Source of the DNA: Thalassiosira profunda
Lineage: Eukaryota > Bacillariophyta > Thalassiosirophyceae > Thalassiosirales > Thalassiosiraceae
Assembly: GCA_036939355.1 (NCBI GenBank)
Contig: JALLAP010001004.1
Coordinates: forward strand, 1-11,078
Reading direction: 5' to 3'
Length of the DNA stretch: 11,078 nucleotides
In this document: piece after piece, positions 1 through 7,017 of the stretch
Numbering within the stretch: the stretch's first letter is position 1
How the letters are laid out: each line of letters begins with the position of its first letter
Notes under the pieces: generated by a model
Database searches by the model: none
What the model was told of the DNA's origin: nothing
What the model saw: only the letters and a program-made list of their open reading frames with translations
Made by a program: the position numbers and the translations under genes

Positions 1-664
1 GAGGGGCCCCCCGAGCGCAAAAACAGAGAACCGTGCAATTGCGCCAACTGGGGTGTCCTATCAATATCCCTATTTAGGGTTAATTATTGGTATCTAACTG
101 CAACAGCACAACAATCGACTCAAAATTTGCTGTAAGTGACATAAGTAATTGCGGGCCGGTACTTTAAATGACCTGTTTGTAACCTGCGATGGGGACTTGT
201 GGAATACGGTGAGAAATGGACAAAGTCGCTGAGAAATGGACGCGTTGCTGAGAAATGGACAAAATTTTCTGAGAAATGGACGTTACAGCGGTTCATACAG
301 CGACTCAGATCAGCGAGATAGTGTTGTACTTACAGAAGGTACCTACAACCATGGGCAACGGGCAATGCCCGCTAATTTTGGATTGCCCACGAGAACGCCC
401 CCCACACACCGTGTCAACAAAAACAAAGTTCGGTTCGTTCAGCGTCACCTATCGTCGCCGGCGAGAGCGGCTTCCACGCCCTCAACGAAGCCAAGACCGG
501 CGCTCGCCCCTCGCCGCGTTACCGTCACCTGGAAGCTCCGCCTCCAGCGCTCCCGGCCGACTCAGAAAATAGCGCGACGCAGCGAGGTTGTTTGCAATTG
601 CACAGATACGTGCTCAGCATCGTCCACAGCTCTGCCCCCTTCAGCTACCCCCGGCTCGTGCATC
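1..664. other. upstream intergenic region / 5' leader, no convincing gene
   Basis: The first ~200 bases are AT-richer than the rest and hold no supported gene. Bases 210-281 carry the tandem 12-mer listed separately. Bases 359-371 form a small palindrome (CGGGCA-A-TGCCCG). The frame of the basic-protein gene stays open upstream of its chosen start back to an ATG at 236. That extension would add 143 residues rich in Ser, Thr, Pro and Arg with no domain I recognise, and its ATG lies inside one of the 12-mer copies. The stretch just before 665 contains TTGCAATTGC (about 590-600), similar to TTGCAA-type sequence before another gene here. I therefore read it as promoter/leader, but a longer first exon cannot be excluded. 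Confidence 0.5.
210..281. repeat. four-copy 12-mer tandem repeat (TGAGAAATGGAC)
   Basis: The identical 12-mer TGAGAAATGGAC starts at 210, 230, 249 and 270, so the spacing is 20, 19 and 21 bases, close to two helical turns. The bases between copies vary (AAAGTCGC, GCGTTGC, AAAATTTTC), so the core is conserved better than the spacers. Each copy contains an ATG; those at 216 and 255 open very short frames, while those at 236 and 276 open longer ones. It could be a cluster of protein-binding sites, a minisatellite remnant, or part of a dispersed repeat. Confidence 0.85.
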
Positions 665-1225
665 ATGCCTAAACCCGTGTCTGCCGCGCAAGCCAAGACG
701 GAGGCGGATGCCATTGCATCGAGGGAAACGGCAGCGAAGCAAAAACACGATGGCAAATTGGAGAGGCAAAGAATTGCGAGCAGAAAATACTATCGCAATC
801 TACCTCGCGAGAAGAAGGGTGCAATATCGCACCGGAATAGCCGAACGAACAAATTGCGTTTTGAGCGGATGAGTCCGGACGAGCACTTGCAATTTCGACA
901 CAATGACAAGATGAGAAAACGGGCTGCTCGTGCTGCGGCCAAGAAGGGGATCAAGTTGAAAAGGGGTGCACAGAGTTTGAAACCAAAGGCCGGACCCAAG
1001 CCTGATCCCAAGCGCGCTGCTGCACCTGACTTTAGGGCTATGTCCCAGGGAATGTGGCCGATCATGCCTGACGGCACGGTTGATTTGGCGAAGAAGGGGT
1101 GGGAATATGACACTTGGGAGTATTGTTGGCGTTGCAATTGGTGTGATGCTTTGTATTGGCACCATAACGTTTGCGTCGAACACGAGAAGTGTGAACATCC
1201 GAATGAGGTGGGACAATGCAAATAA
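665..1225 (+). CDS. small very basic protein with C-terminal C2H2-like zinc finger
   Basis: The 186-residue product is not a family I recognise. The body (about residues 15-125) is a Lys/Arg-rich, probably helical region with repeated RK-R and KR patterns, suggesting nuclear location and nucleic-acid binding. Near the C-terminus, after an aromatic stretch (W-E-Y-D-T-W-E-Y), there is a C-x2-C-x12-H-x4-H arrangement (C-N-W-C ... H-E-K-C-E-H) with Tyr at the usual aromatic core position, which fits a single C2H2 finger; extra Cys and His nearby make other zinc ligand sets possible. The start at 665 was chosen because the sequence before it looks like leader; the frame is open to an ATG at 236, giving 329 residues. 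No intron is needed. A transposon-related or host DNA-binding role are both possible. That the frame codes is fairly likely; the function is unknown. Confidence 0.6.
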   Translation: MPKPVSAAQAKTEADAIASRETAAKQKHDGKLERQRIASRKYYRNLPREKKGAISHRNSRTNKLRFERMSPDEHLQFRHNDKMRKRAARAAAKKGIKLKRGAQSLKPKAGPKPDPKRAAAPDFRAMSQGMWPIMPDGTVDLAKKGWEYDTWEYCWRCNWCDALYWHHNVCVEHEKCEHPNEVGQCK

Positions 1226-1342
1226 TAGGCGGATTTGCAAGAAAGAGAGAGTTCTCCCGCCGAGGGCCCGTCAAGGACAACGAATGTAACAGATATCTAG
1301 CAAGAGTCTTGGCCAAAACATTGGAATTTAGAGGGTAACCTG

Positions 1343-1367
1343 GCGCAATGCCCGGGGGGCATTGCGC
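1343..1367. repeat. perfect 11-bp inverted repeat with 3-base loop
   Basis: The left arm GCGCAATGCCC is followed by GGG and then the exact reverse complement GGGCATTGCGC. Transcribed from either strand it would form a very stable hairpin. It lies 117 bases after the stop of the basic zinc-finger gene, so it may be a 3'-end structure, but could equally be a mobile-element or extrusion remnant. The 10-mer GCAATGCCCG within it also occurs at 362-371. Confidence 0.8.
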
Positions 1368-1665
1368 ACTGTCCTTTTGGTCATGTTTCTCTCCCTCTCG
1401 GGATTGGACGACTTCAAATTGGCTGGGAGGCGTCCTGGTCTCCTCTGAAACTCTCGTTCCATCCAGTTCGAAGTGTGACAAACCTGGGCACCATACTCTC
1501 AGAGGAGGAGAATGCCATAGCATGCCCGCAGGCTAAAGGAGCAATCCTGAATCACGATGGGATCAGCCAGAACAACATCATCCCCGCGCAGAAGCGCGAG
1601 CTACGAGTCGAACAGAACATCTGACACTGCCAATGCATAGTACCCCCCGTGTGCAATCACAAATA

Positions 1666-1687
1666 GGCACACTATTACGAGTGTGCC
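1666..1687. repeat. perfect 8-bp inverted repeat, 6-base loop
   Basis: GGCACACT (1666-1673) and AGTGTGCC (1680-1687) are exact reverse complements around ATTACG. The right arm is part of the 13-mer TACGAGTGTGCCC that recurs at 2101-2113, where the left arm is absent. Confidence 0.7.
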
Positions 1688-1766
1688 CTCTCGTCTCGCT
1701 CAAAGCTTCTTTTTGTGCTGGGCTGGGGTGGAGGTGACCAGTTGCATGCAGTCGAGGAGGACTCTA

Positions 1767-1839
1767 TCTCTCTAGAGAGAGCCGAAGAGACAGAAGGAGG
1801 GCAGGTCCGTAGGTAATCTATCTCTTCCGAGATATCTCG
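1767..1839. repeat. two perfect short palindromes in a CT/GA-rich stretch
   Basis: TCTCTCTAGAGAGA at 1767-1780 and CGAGATATCTCG at 1828-1839 are each equal to their own reverse complement. The surrounding sequence is simple CT/GA-rich DNA, which raises the chance of such palindromes, so no function is claimed. Confidence 0.6.
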
Positions 1840-2165
1840 TCGTGTACCTACTATACTCTCTACCTACTCTCTCACTACCATAGCCATAGTGAAGATGAAG
1901 AAGATGGACACATTTTTTGTGCAGCAAATCGTCAAGTTGGGCCAAGGATCCCTCCGTCGAAAGGAGGGTTAAACTTCGAAGACACTGACCGAGAGAGACC
2001 GCCGAAACTCCACTCCAACTCCAAACATCTCAGCATGGACCGACCGACACAATCAAAATCATATCAAAACTCCAGATATTTTTGATCTCCTGTGCGTAGG
2101 TACGAGTGTGCCCACAACCACAACGTGCAACAATAAACACTGCTGGATTAGCCCTCCGCACACGC

Positions 2166-2169
2166 AAAA
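2166..2169 (-). terminator. possible Pol III T4 terminator for the tRNA pair
   Basis: AAAA on the plus strand gives TTTT on the transcribed minus strand, about 54 bases beyond the tRNA-Ala 3' end. It is the nearest T4 run found downstream of the two tRNAs. Four Ts is the minimum for RNA polymerase III in many eukaryotes, so this is tentative. Confidence 0.3.
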
Positions 2170-2222
2170 GAGACCAACCTCGCCAGCCTCTCCTAGGTAG
2201 AGTGGAGGGAGATGCAAACAAC

Positions 2223-2294
2223 TGGAGGTGCGGGGATTCGAACCCCGGACCTTCTGTATGCGAAACAGACGTTCTGCCCCTGAACTACACCCCC
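2223..2294 (-). tRNA. tRNA-Ala, anticodon CGC
   Basis: The minus strand folds as a complete 72-base cloverleaf. The acceptor stem GGGGGTG/CACCTCC has the G3:U70 wobble that identifies alanine tRNA. The D arm is GTTC-AGGGGCA-GAAC, the anticodon stem TCTGT/ACAGA with loop TTCGCAT (anticodon CGC, reading GCG), a 5-base variable loop AGGTC, and the T arm CGGGG-TTCGAAT-CCCCG. The discriminator base is A, CCA is not encoded and there is no intron, as expected for a eukaryotic nuclear gene. It lies four bases after the 3' end of the initiator tRNA-Met gene on the same strand. Confidence 0.95.
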
Positions 2295-2298
2295 TGCG

Positions 2299-2370
2299 TT
2301 GCTCACCTAGGTTTCGATCCTAGGACCTTTGGGTTATGAGCCCAACACGCTTCCTCTGCGCCAGTGAGCA
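2299..2370 (-). tRNA. initiator tRNA-Met, anticodon CAT
   Basis: The minus strand gives a 72-base cloverleaf: acceptor TGCTCAC/GTGAGCA, D arm GCGC-AGAGGAA-GCGT, anticodon stem TTGGG/CCCAA with loop CTCATAA (anticodon CAT), variable AGGTC, T arm CTAGG-ATCGAAA-CCTAG, discriminator A. It is the initiator, not the elongator, because it has the three G:C pairs next to the anticodon loop and A54/A60 in the T loop (ATCGAAA in place of TTCG...). The odd point is position 1:72: eukaryotic initiators normally have A1:U72, whereas this has U1:A72. No intron and no encoded CCA. A TATA-like AAATATAA lies about 32-39 bases upstream. It is followed after four bases by tRNA-Ala. Confidence 0.9.
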
Positions 2371-2390
2371 AGATGAAATTGCGGGCGAAG

Positions 2391-2436
2391 CTTTTTTTGT
2401 TTATATTTGCAGGCACCCTCGCTGAGGGCGAGTGCC
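2391..2436 (-). promoter_or_regulatory. possible upstream element of the tRNA pair (TATA-like box plus hairpin)
   Basis: On the minus strand, AAATATAA with a following A-rich run (about 2409-2392) sits roughly 30-38 bases before the initiator tRNA 5' end, where many plant and yeast tRNA genes carry a TATA-like element. Just upstream, 2412-2436 can form a hairpin with arms GGCAC(CC)TCGC and GCGAGTGCC, with a two-base bulge. The role is inferred from position only. Confidence 0.3.
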
Positions 2437-2627
2437 GAAGAAAGGGGTTGGTTGGAGTGTTGGAGAAGAGCTCGGCCAGAGTATCCCTTTGATTGAAGGT
2501 ACTCCCAATTGCAGTGCATTAGTCGTTGACGATGTGATGTTGTTGTATGAAAAATTCTGAACCACTGAAGCAGGTTGTGCATCAAGAGGCCCCGTTGCTG
2601 CCCTGACTGTCGGAGAGGCTCTCAGAG

Positions 2628-4424
2628 CTATCCGCTCTTCGAATACAGCGTCGCATTCGTTCCAATCCAGCTCTCCTCCACGGGAGTCAAGGACATGAAT
2701 CGATCGTTGCATTCATGCTCGCACCGTCGCACGCCAGCATCGCCTGCGACGTCCGGGCCGCCCCCATTGTACACGCAGCCAAGCAAGCAGGCCACGCTCA
2801 CCGCGTACCGCGGACCAAACGTCTCCACGCACCAATGCATTCCGTCGCGAGAGATTTTGTTGAAGAAGCACTGCCCGGCGGTCTCGTTCTTCGTCGAGAA
2901 GGGCTGGTCGATGTGGTATGCGCAGACCATCGGTATGGATGGTGCATGCTGCTGATTGCCTTTGATTCCGTGGTAGCGGTGCAGCAGGAATTCGGATCCC
3001 TGTCGTTCCCATCCGTTGCTTTGCGAAAAGTCAGGCATTGTTATGTTGTATCCAATGTGTTTGGCGTTCCTCCAGAGAATCTGATTCGTGAGATTCCCAA
3101 ACTCCTGCACCAGCACCCAGCGCACTTCATCAGCAGCAGAGGCGTTCCACTCCAGTGCAATGTCGCGTATTTGTTCGTTGATTCGGAGAATGCCGTCCCA
3201 GTCCTCGGGCGTCAGCACGTTGTTGTTCAATGGCAGTGTCGACACGATGGCAGTCTGCGCACCAGCTGTTTTTCCACAGAGACGTATCTCCTCTTCTATT
3301 CGGTCTCGCGTGATGTCGCCCAATGCCATCCACCCGTGCTGCGGTCGCAGCACGCAAGCGTCGAAGCCCCCCACTCGGTGACGTTTGGTGCTGTTGTCAG
3401 TCTCAGAGCGCACCCACGTCGTCGCCCCGTTGTTTCTGGTCGTTTCCACCTTCTCCATTCCTTTCTTGGTTGCACCCGGAGGATGGTTGTACCGATGGTC
3501 CGATAGCAATGCTGCCTCACCGGCGTTCCAATACGTTTCTTTCTTGCAATTGACGTATGACTTTCGTTCCGTCGTCTTGGACATCAGTTCGAGCACCCTC
3601 CAGTACGCGGAGACGCCCCCGCCTCGCGCAGGCGCCACGAGGGAGGAGCACACGTGCAATCCAGATCGGCTGAAAATCTTTCCATTGGCAAAGATTGGCT
3701 CGCCGTCGTTTACGAACGACCGCAGTATCGTGTAACCTCCGGCATAGTCGTCAGAGTGGACGGAGGAGTAGAATCCCTCGGCGAACTGCTGGCTGATCGA
3801 ATCTCCGACGAACAATATTTTCAGATCCGTGGAGATTGTCGCGGTGAAGTTCAGGACGCTTCGTCGTCCCGAAAGGGATGGTGGCAACGTGCCCAGAGGG
3901 CAGGCGTACCCTTGCACCGAGAGGTAGTTGGTGGGGTATGGGACGACGTCGGGCGAGTGGAGGCGGAAGGATATTCGCACGTCGTGGCGGGTTTGGTTTG
4001 TTGCGTCTCGTGGAAGGTGAGAGTCGGTCCAGTGCAAGCCCCCCGAATCCATCTGGATTCCTTCGACCGCTGCACTGTCTTGTGCACTTGATGTGTCGGG
4101 AAACTGTACGGACGCTTCGTCGAACGAGGTTGTCGCGTTGTGCTCCCTGGGCACCTTCACGATTGCGGGCCCACTGATAGCGCCTTCGCCTCCACGTGAC
4201 CCATCACCCATCACCGCATGATCCGAGGGCAGAGTCACCCCGACGTCGTTCTCTGCATCATCGCTCCCGAGGCGCAAAAGCACCAACGCCACCAACGCCA
4301 AGAAGAGGGCGCCAATTCGCAGCTTTGTGCGCCACGGCCGCGATCCCCACTGCAGCCCATCATCGCCCTCCTTTCGCTTGGGCGAGTATGGAAGAGGGGG
4401 CGCGACGCCTCCGAACCCCGCCAT
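2628..4424 (-). CDS. type II membrane SGNH/PC-esterase-like protein (TBL-like)
   Basis: The 598-residue product has a short basic cytoplasmic tail, one membrane segment (about 37-53, LRIGALFLALVALVLL) and a long lumenal part with nine N-glycosylation sequons (N96, N143, N192, N344, N427, N444, N460, N513, N590), so it is probably Golgi-located. Catalytic signatures are ILFVGDSISQQF with nucleophile Ser209 and D-G-M-H-W-C with Asp527/His530. This resembles the GDS and DxxHW(C) motifs of the PC-esterase (TBL/CAS1) group, which add or remove acyl groups on glycans. The reaction and substrate here are not known. The frame is open upstream to a TTG at 4583; I start at the ATG at 4424 (AAAATGG context), which places the membrane anchor correctly. 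It is divergent from the glycosyltransferase at 4801. Confidence 0.8.
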   Translation of the reverse strand: MAGFGGVAPPLPYSPKRKEGDDGLQWGSRPWRTKLRIGALFLALVALVLLRLGSDDAENDVGVTLPSDHAVMGDGSRGGEGAISGPAIVKVPREHNATTSFDEASVQFPDTSSAQDSAAVEGIQMDSGGLHWTDSHLPRDATNQTRHDVRISFRLHSPDVVPYPTNYLSVQGYACPLGTLPPSLSGRRSVLNFTATISTDLKILFVGDSISQQFAEGFYSSVHSDDYAGGYTILRSFVNDGEPIFANGKIFSRSGLHVCSSLVAPARGGGVSAYWRVLELMSKTTERKSYVNCKKETYWNAGEAALLSDHRYNHPPGATKKGMEKVETTRNNGATTWVRSETDNSTKRHRVGGFDACVLRPQHGWMALGDITRDRIEEEIRLCGKTAGAQTAIVSTLPLNNNVLTPEDWDGILRINEQIRDIALEWNASAADEVRWVLVQEFGNLTNQILWRNAKHIGYNITMPDFSQSNGWERQGSEFLLHRYHGIKGNQQHAPSIPMVCAYHIDQPFSTKNETAGQCFFNKISRDGMHWCVETFGPRYAVSVACLLGCVYNGGGPDVAGDAGVRRCEHECNDRFMSLTPVEESWIGTNATLYSKSG

Positions 4425-4800
4425 TTTCTGCCGTGGCGGCGACGCCAGCCTCGCCGCAGAGCGAGGGCTGAGCTCGCCCTCCACCTCTAAGCCGAGGCTC
4501 ACGAGGTCGAGGAGGACGGCATGGCGGAGGTGCCCGAGCAAGGGCGTGGAACCCGCCCGCGCGGCCCCTTCTCCTCCTGCCAAAACACAAATCCGCCCTC
4601 GTAAAAGATACTTATTCCTTCGTTAAATCCTACAGGCGAGAAATCACCCCGCGGCGCTCTCTCACCTCCTTGCCTTCCCCGCGCACTCCCTTCAACGCCA
4701 AGCTTACTTCACCCTTGCCAGTTCGCCCTCCTGGCGACAATACAGCTGCCCCCAACACACAACGCGGCGGTGGAGCGGGTGGCTCGATCGGACCGCCGCA
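4425..4800. promoter_or_regulatory. shared divergent upstream region of esterase-like and glycosyltransferase genes
   Basis: 376 bases separate the two divergent ATGs. No gene is supported here, although the GC-rich sequence is open in several frames. The most AT-rich part is about 4600-4628 (AAAAGATACTTATTCC, GTTAAATCC), a candidate core promoter area. Both flanking starts have strong contexts (AAAATGG for the esterase; G at -3 and +4 for the transferase). Bidirectional promoter activity is inferred from arrangement only. Confidence 0.5.
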
Positions 4801-6480
4801 ATGGTTGTCAACCGACGGCCGCGCTCGTCCGCGGCGGCCTCGTCCAACGGCAGCGACTGGGTGGACCTGGGCGCCCAGGGCCGGCCGCGGAGGAAACGCC
4901 CGTCCAACGGCGGCGGCCTTTGCAACTTCCTCCCCCGATCGCTCATCGGGACGCTCATCGTCCTCGGCGGGGGGTGCGCCTTTGCCTTTCTTTCGGGGAT
5001 GGCGGCGTCGAGGGGAAGGATACGCCGCCCTGCGCAGGGGGCTGGTCCGTCCTCCTCGATGGCCGCAGCGTCGGCGAGGGCGTTGGGCGCGGCCCGGGCG
5101 CGGGAGGCGCCGCTCGATCCCGTGGGCCTCGTGTCTCCTGCCACCAATGCAACAATTCATATCATTTTTAGCACGGATTGTAAGTTGCTTGCAATGGGCA
5201 CATCTTGTGCACATCAGTGTGCATTACTCTTTTGCATTCTCACATCGCCTTCCACAAACGCAGGCGGGTCCTTCCAACACTGGCAATCCTACTTGTTCTT
5301 CCACTCGGCCCTGAAAGTAAAGCAGCCGGGCTACGTCACCCGCATCGCGTCCGGATGCACGGACGAGCAATTGGCCGAGGAAAAGGCGTGGCACGAGGAC
5401 CACATCCAGTCAAAGATGAGCGACCGGTTTCGGGTACACTTCACGCCCCACTTCAGCGGGGTGAAGGACGAGGAGGGGAACGTGAAGGGGGACTACAAGT
5501 TCTTCAACAAACCGTTCGGGCTGAAGCATTTCCTGGAGGAGAACGATCTGCTGGGATTGAATGCCTCGGGGAAGCAAATGAAGCATCCCGACGATGTGAT
5601 CATCTTGACGGATCCGGACTTCCTGTTGCTGCGGCCGTTGACGGACGACTTCTCGAGCGTGCGGGAGACGCTCGTGGGACCCCGGCGGAAGAAGATCTAT
5701 CAGGAAAAGGATCCGAAGATTGTGACGCACGGCAATCCGTTCGCGCAGACCTATGGCTTGGGGGCGCAATGGCGAAAGTTCGATTTGGATGCAATTGCCG
5801 GACCGGACAGCCCGGCGAAGGCGGTCGACCAACCCACCGCGGGGATTTACTACCCGGCAGGGCCGCCCTACGTGGTGACGGCGAAGGACATGTACGACAT
5901 TGCGGTCACGTGGTCGGAATTCGCTCCGCGGGTGCACGCTCAGTACCCCCACCTCCTTGCAGAGATGTACGCGTACTGCATCGCGGCGGCGCACCTCAAG
6001 CTACCGCACATGCTGATCGATTCGATGATGGTATCCTCGGCGGGCATCGGCGGCGAGGGGTGGAAGTTGGTGAAAGACATACCGGCGCCGGAGGTGTGCA
6101 GCTTTGCTTCTAATCCAGACCACGCCGTGCATCCCGTCCCGTCGGTGATACACTTCTGTCAGCGGTATCACGTCGATAAATTCTTCTTCAGCAAGCGAAA
6201 GGTGCCGCACAAGATATTTACGTGCGAGCATCCGCTATTGGTTGAACCGCCGATGGATCTCGGATCGGGAAAGTATCTCTCGGTGGTTCCGCAGGGAAAG
6301 TCGGAGAAGGACCGGAAGGAGATCACGGCCGAGAAGGAACAGAATGAGGCGTTCATGGTGTGTGCGTTGACGCGGGCGACGAACGATGCAATGACGTTTT
6401 TCAAGAAGAATCACTGCGAGGGCAAGGTTGACACCGGGAAGCGGTACGATATGTGGGCAGGGAAGGAGGTTGTGGCATAA
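4801..6480 (+). CDS. type II membrane glycosyltransferase, HPAT / peptidyl-serine galactosyltransferase-like
   Basis: Coding exons are 4801-5179 and 5264-6480, giving 531 residues. A basic tail precedes one membrane anchor (about 47-66), followed by a stem and a lumenal catalytic domain, as in Golgi transferases. The domain opens with [15 protein letters not shown], then [14 protein letters not shown], a [14 protein letters not shown] block, a metal-site-like D243-P-D245 in [15 protein letters not shown], and [19 protein letters not shown]. Their order resembles the hydroxyproline O-arabinosyltransferase and peptidyl-serine alpha-galactosyltransferase families, which glycosylate extracellular Hyp/Ser-rich proteins. 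The precise sugar and acceptor cannot be told from sequence alone. Removing the 84-base intron restores the first motif; left in, the frame stays open with 28 extra residues. Divergent partner of the SGNH gene. Confidence 0.8.
   Translation: MVVNRRPRSSAAASSNGSDWVDLGAQGRPRRKRPSNGGGLCNFLPRSLIGTLIVLGGGCAFAFLSGMAASRGRIRRPAQGAGPSSSMAAASARALGAARAREAPLDPVGLVSPATNATIHIIFSTDCKLLAMGTSCAHQCALLFCILTSPSTNAGGSFQHWQSYLFFHSALKVKQPGYVTRIASGCTDEQLAEEKAWHEDHIQSKMSDRFRVHFTPHFSGVKDEEGNVKGDYKFFNKPFGLKHFLEENDLLGLNASGKQMKHPDDVIILTDPDFLLLRPLTDDFSSVRETLVGPRRKKIYQEKDPKIVTHGNPFAQTYGLGAQWRKFDLDAIAGPDSPAKAVDQPTAGIYYPAGPPYVVTAKDMYDIAVTWSEFAPRVHAQYPHLLAEMYAYCIAAAHLKLPHMLIDSMMVSSAGIGGEGWKLVKDIPAPEVCSFASNPDHAVHPVPSVIHFCQRYHVDKFFFSKRKVPHKIFTCEHPLLVEPPMDLGSGKYLSVVPQGKSEKDRKEITAEKEQNEAFMVCALTRATNDAMTFFKKNHCEGKVDTGKRYDMWAGKEVVA
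5180..5263 (+). other. 84-base GT-AG intron, frame-neutral and stop-free
   Basis: Donor T|GTAAGT at 5180, acceptor CGCAG|GCGGG ending 5263. It interrupts a codon after its first base (T + GC = Cys127). Splicing joins STD-C-GSFQHWQ, matching the conserved motif of the family, whereas the unspliced frame inserts a low-similarity hydrophobic/Cys-containing segment. The length is a multiple of three and no stop occurs in the reading frame. Confidence 0.85.
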
Positions 6481-7017
6481 TGCAGATTGGAGGCAGGCAT
6501 TTTTGAATTACTTAGCACTTAGGCATACTTGCGAGCAAGGACCCAAATGCTCGAAGACAGTCAGTTGGTTAGAAATGAAGACTAAGTGTAGCTGAGTGCG
6601 AGGGCGGGCAGCCTTTCCCCACTTCGCAAATCATCACCAGCGTGTGGCACTCACAGTGTACAAGTGATACAATGACCATCTCTCATGACCTTCTTCTGCA
6701 TTCGATATCGTTCTCCAGATAGGCCTTCCGACAGTCGCGAATCGGGCACGGGATCGGTCCGAGTAAAGCTGTGCAGGATTTGCGGCACGATGTCTCAACA
6801 AAGAACCCTCGGGAACGAAGACCGTCGGCGACCTTCTTGCTTGGAGTGAGGCCTCTGCTGCGAGCCACACGGTCGAGAGGTCGCGGTTTGCTTCACGTTT
6901 TGTCGTTGTCGGGGCCTTTGCATCTCGCCGATGATGCAAGAGAGTGGAGGGGCGTTCCATGTTCCATCCACTACACTCGGCGCCAACGGAGCATTGCAAA
7001 ATTGCAAAGGCGCAGTC
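6481..7017. other. intergenic region between glycosyltransferase and DUF6824 genes
   Basis: The first ~200 bases look like a 3' flank (AT-richer, no frame). From about 6680 to 6890 the minus strand has an open stretch without ATG that contains a Cys-rich, RING-like pattern (see findings); no complete gene could be built from it. Near the right end, ATTGCAAA occurs twice back to back (6993-7008), ten bases before the chosen ATG of the next gene. Confidence 0.45.
6993..7008 (+). promoter_or_regulatory. tandem ATTGCAAA motif just before a start codon
   Basis: ATTGCAAA is repeated exactly with no spacer at 6993-7000 and 7001-7008, and the ATG of the DUF6824 gene begins at 7018. Related TTGCAA sequence precedes the gene at 665 (about 590-600), the same 8-mer occurs in the DUF6824 intron (7236-7243), and TTGCAAA occurs upstream of the EF-hand gene (about 8192-8198). 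A role in transcription or start selection is a guess from position. Confidence 0.3.

Larger units (their letters stand above)
1226..2222. other. ~1 kb intergenic region rich in short perfect inverted repeats, no gene seen
   Basis: No open frame here shows protein-like composition or a recognisable motif. The region instead contains several short perfect inverted repeats: 1343-1367, 1585-1598, 1666-1687, 1767-1780, 1828-1839 and 1950-1968. Bases 1756-1870 are rich in CT/GA runs such as TCTCTCTAGAGAGA. A 13-mer, TACGAGTGTGCCC, occurs at both 1676-1688 and 2101-2113. I looked for conserved spliceosomal snRNA core sequences (U1, U2, U6) and found none. The right end is the 3' flank of the minus-strand tRNA pair. 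Confidence 0.6.

Noticed and set aside
210..281. CRISPR array or telomere-like repeat
   Set aside because: The repeat is 12 bases with 7-9 base spacers and four copies in a eukaryotic context; no match to either.
1062..1523. 153-codon minus frame overlapping the basic zinc-finger gene
   Set aside because: No recognisable motif, and it runs through noncoding sequence and a strong hairpin; weaker than the plus-strand gene.
2299..2370. Elongator tRNA-Met
   Set aside because: The three G:C pairs next to the anticodon loop and A54/A60 are initiator features; the acceptor pair alone is unusual.
2715..3506. 263-codon plus-strand open frame opposite the SGNH gene
   Set aside because: It is antisense to a gene with clear catalytic motifs, a membrane anchor and nine sequons; its own translation shows no domain.
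4425..4583. N-terminal extension of the SGNH protein
   Set aside because: The open frame begins at TTG, not ATG, and the extra residues are low-complexity; the ATG at 4424 has a strong context and gives a normal type II tail.
4630..5214. Long minus-strand frame opposite the first exon of the glycosyltransferase
   Set aside because: Arg/Pro/Gly-rich product of GC-rich DNA with no motif, antisense to an intron-confirmed gene.
5205..6113. 302-codon plus frame inside the glycosyltransferase
   Set aside because: Frame-shifted shadow of the same coding sequence; no family motif.
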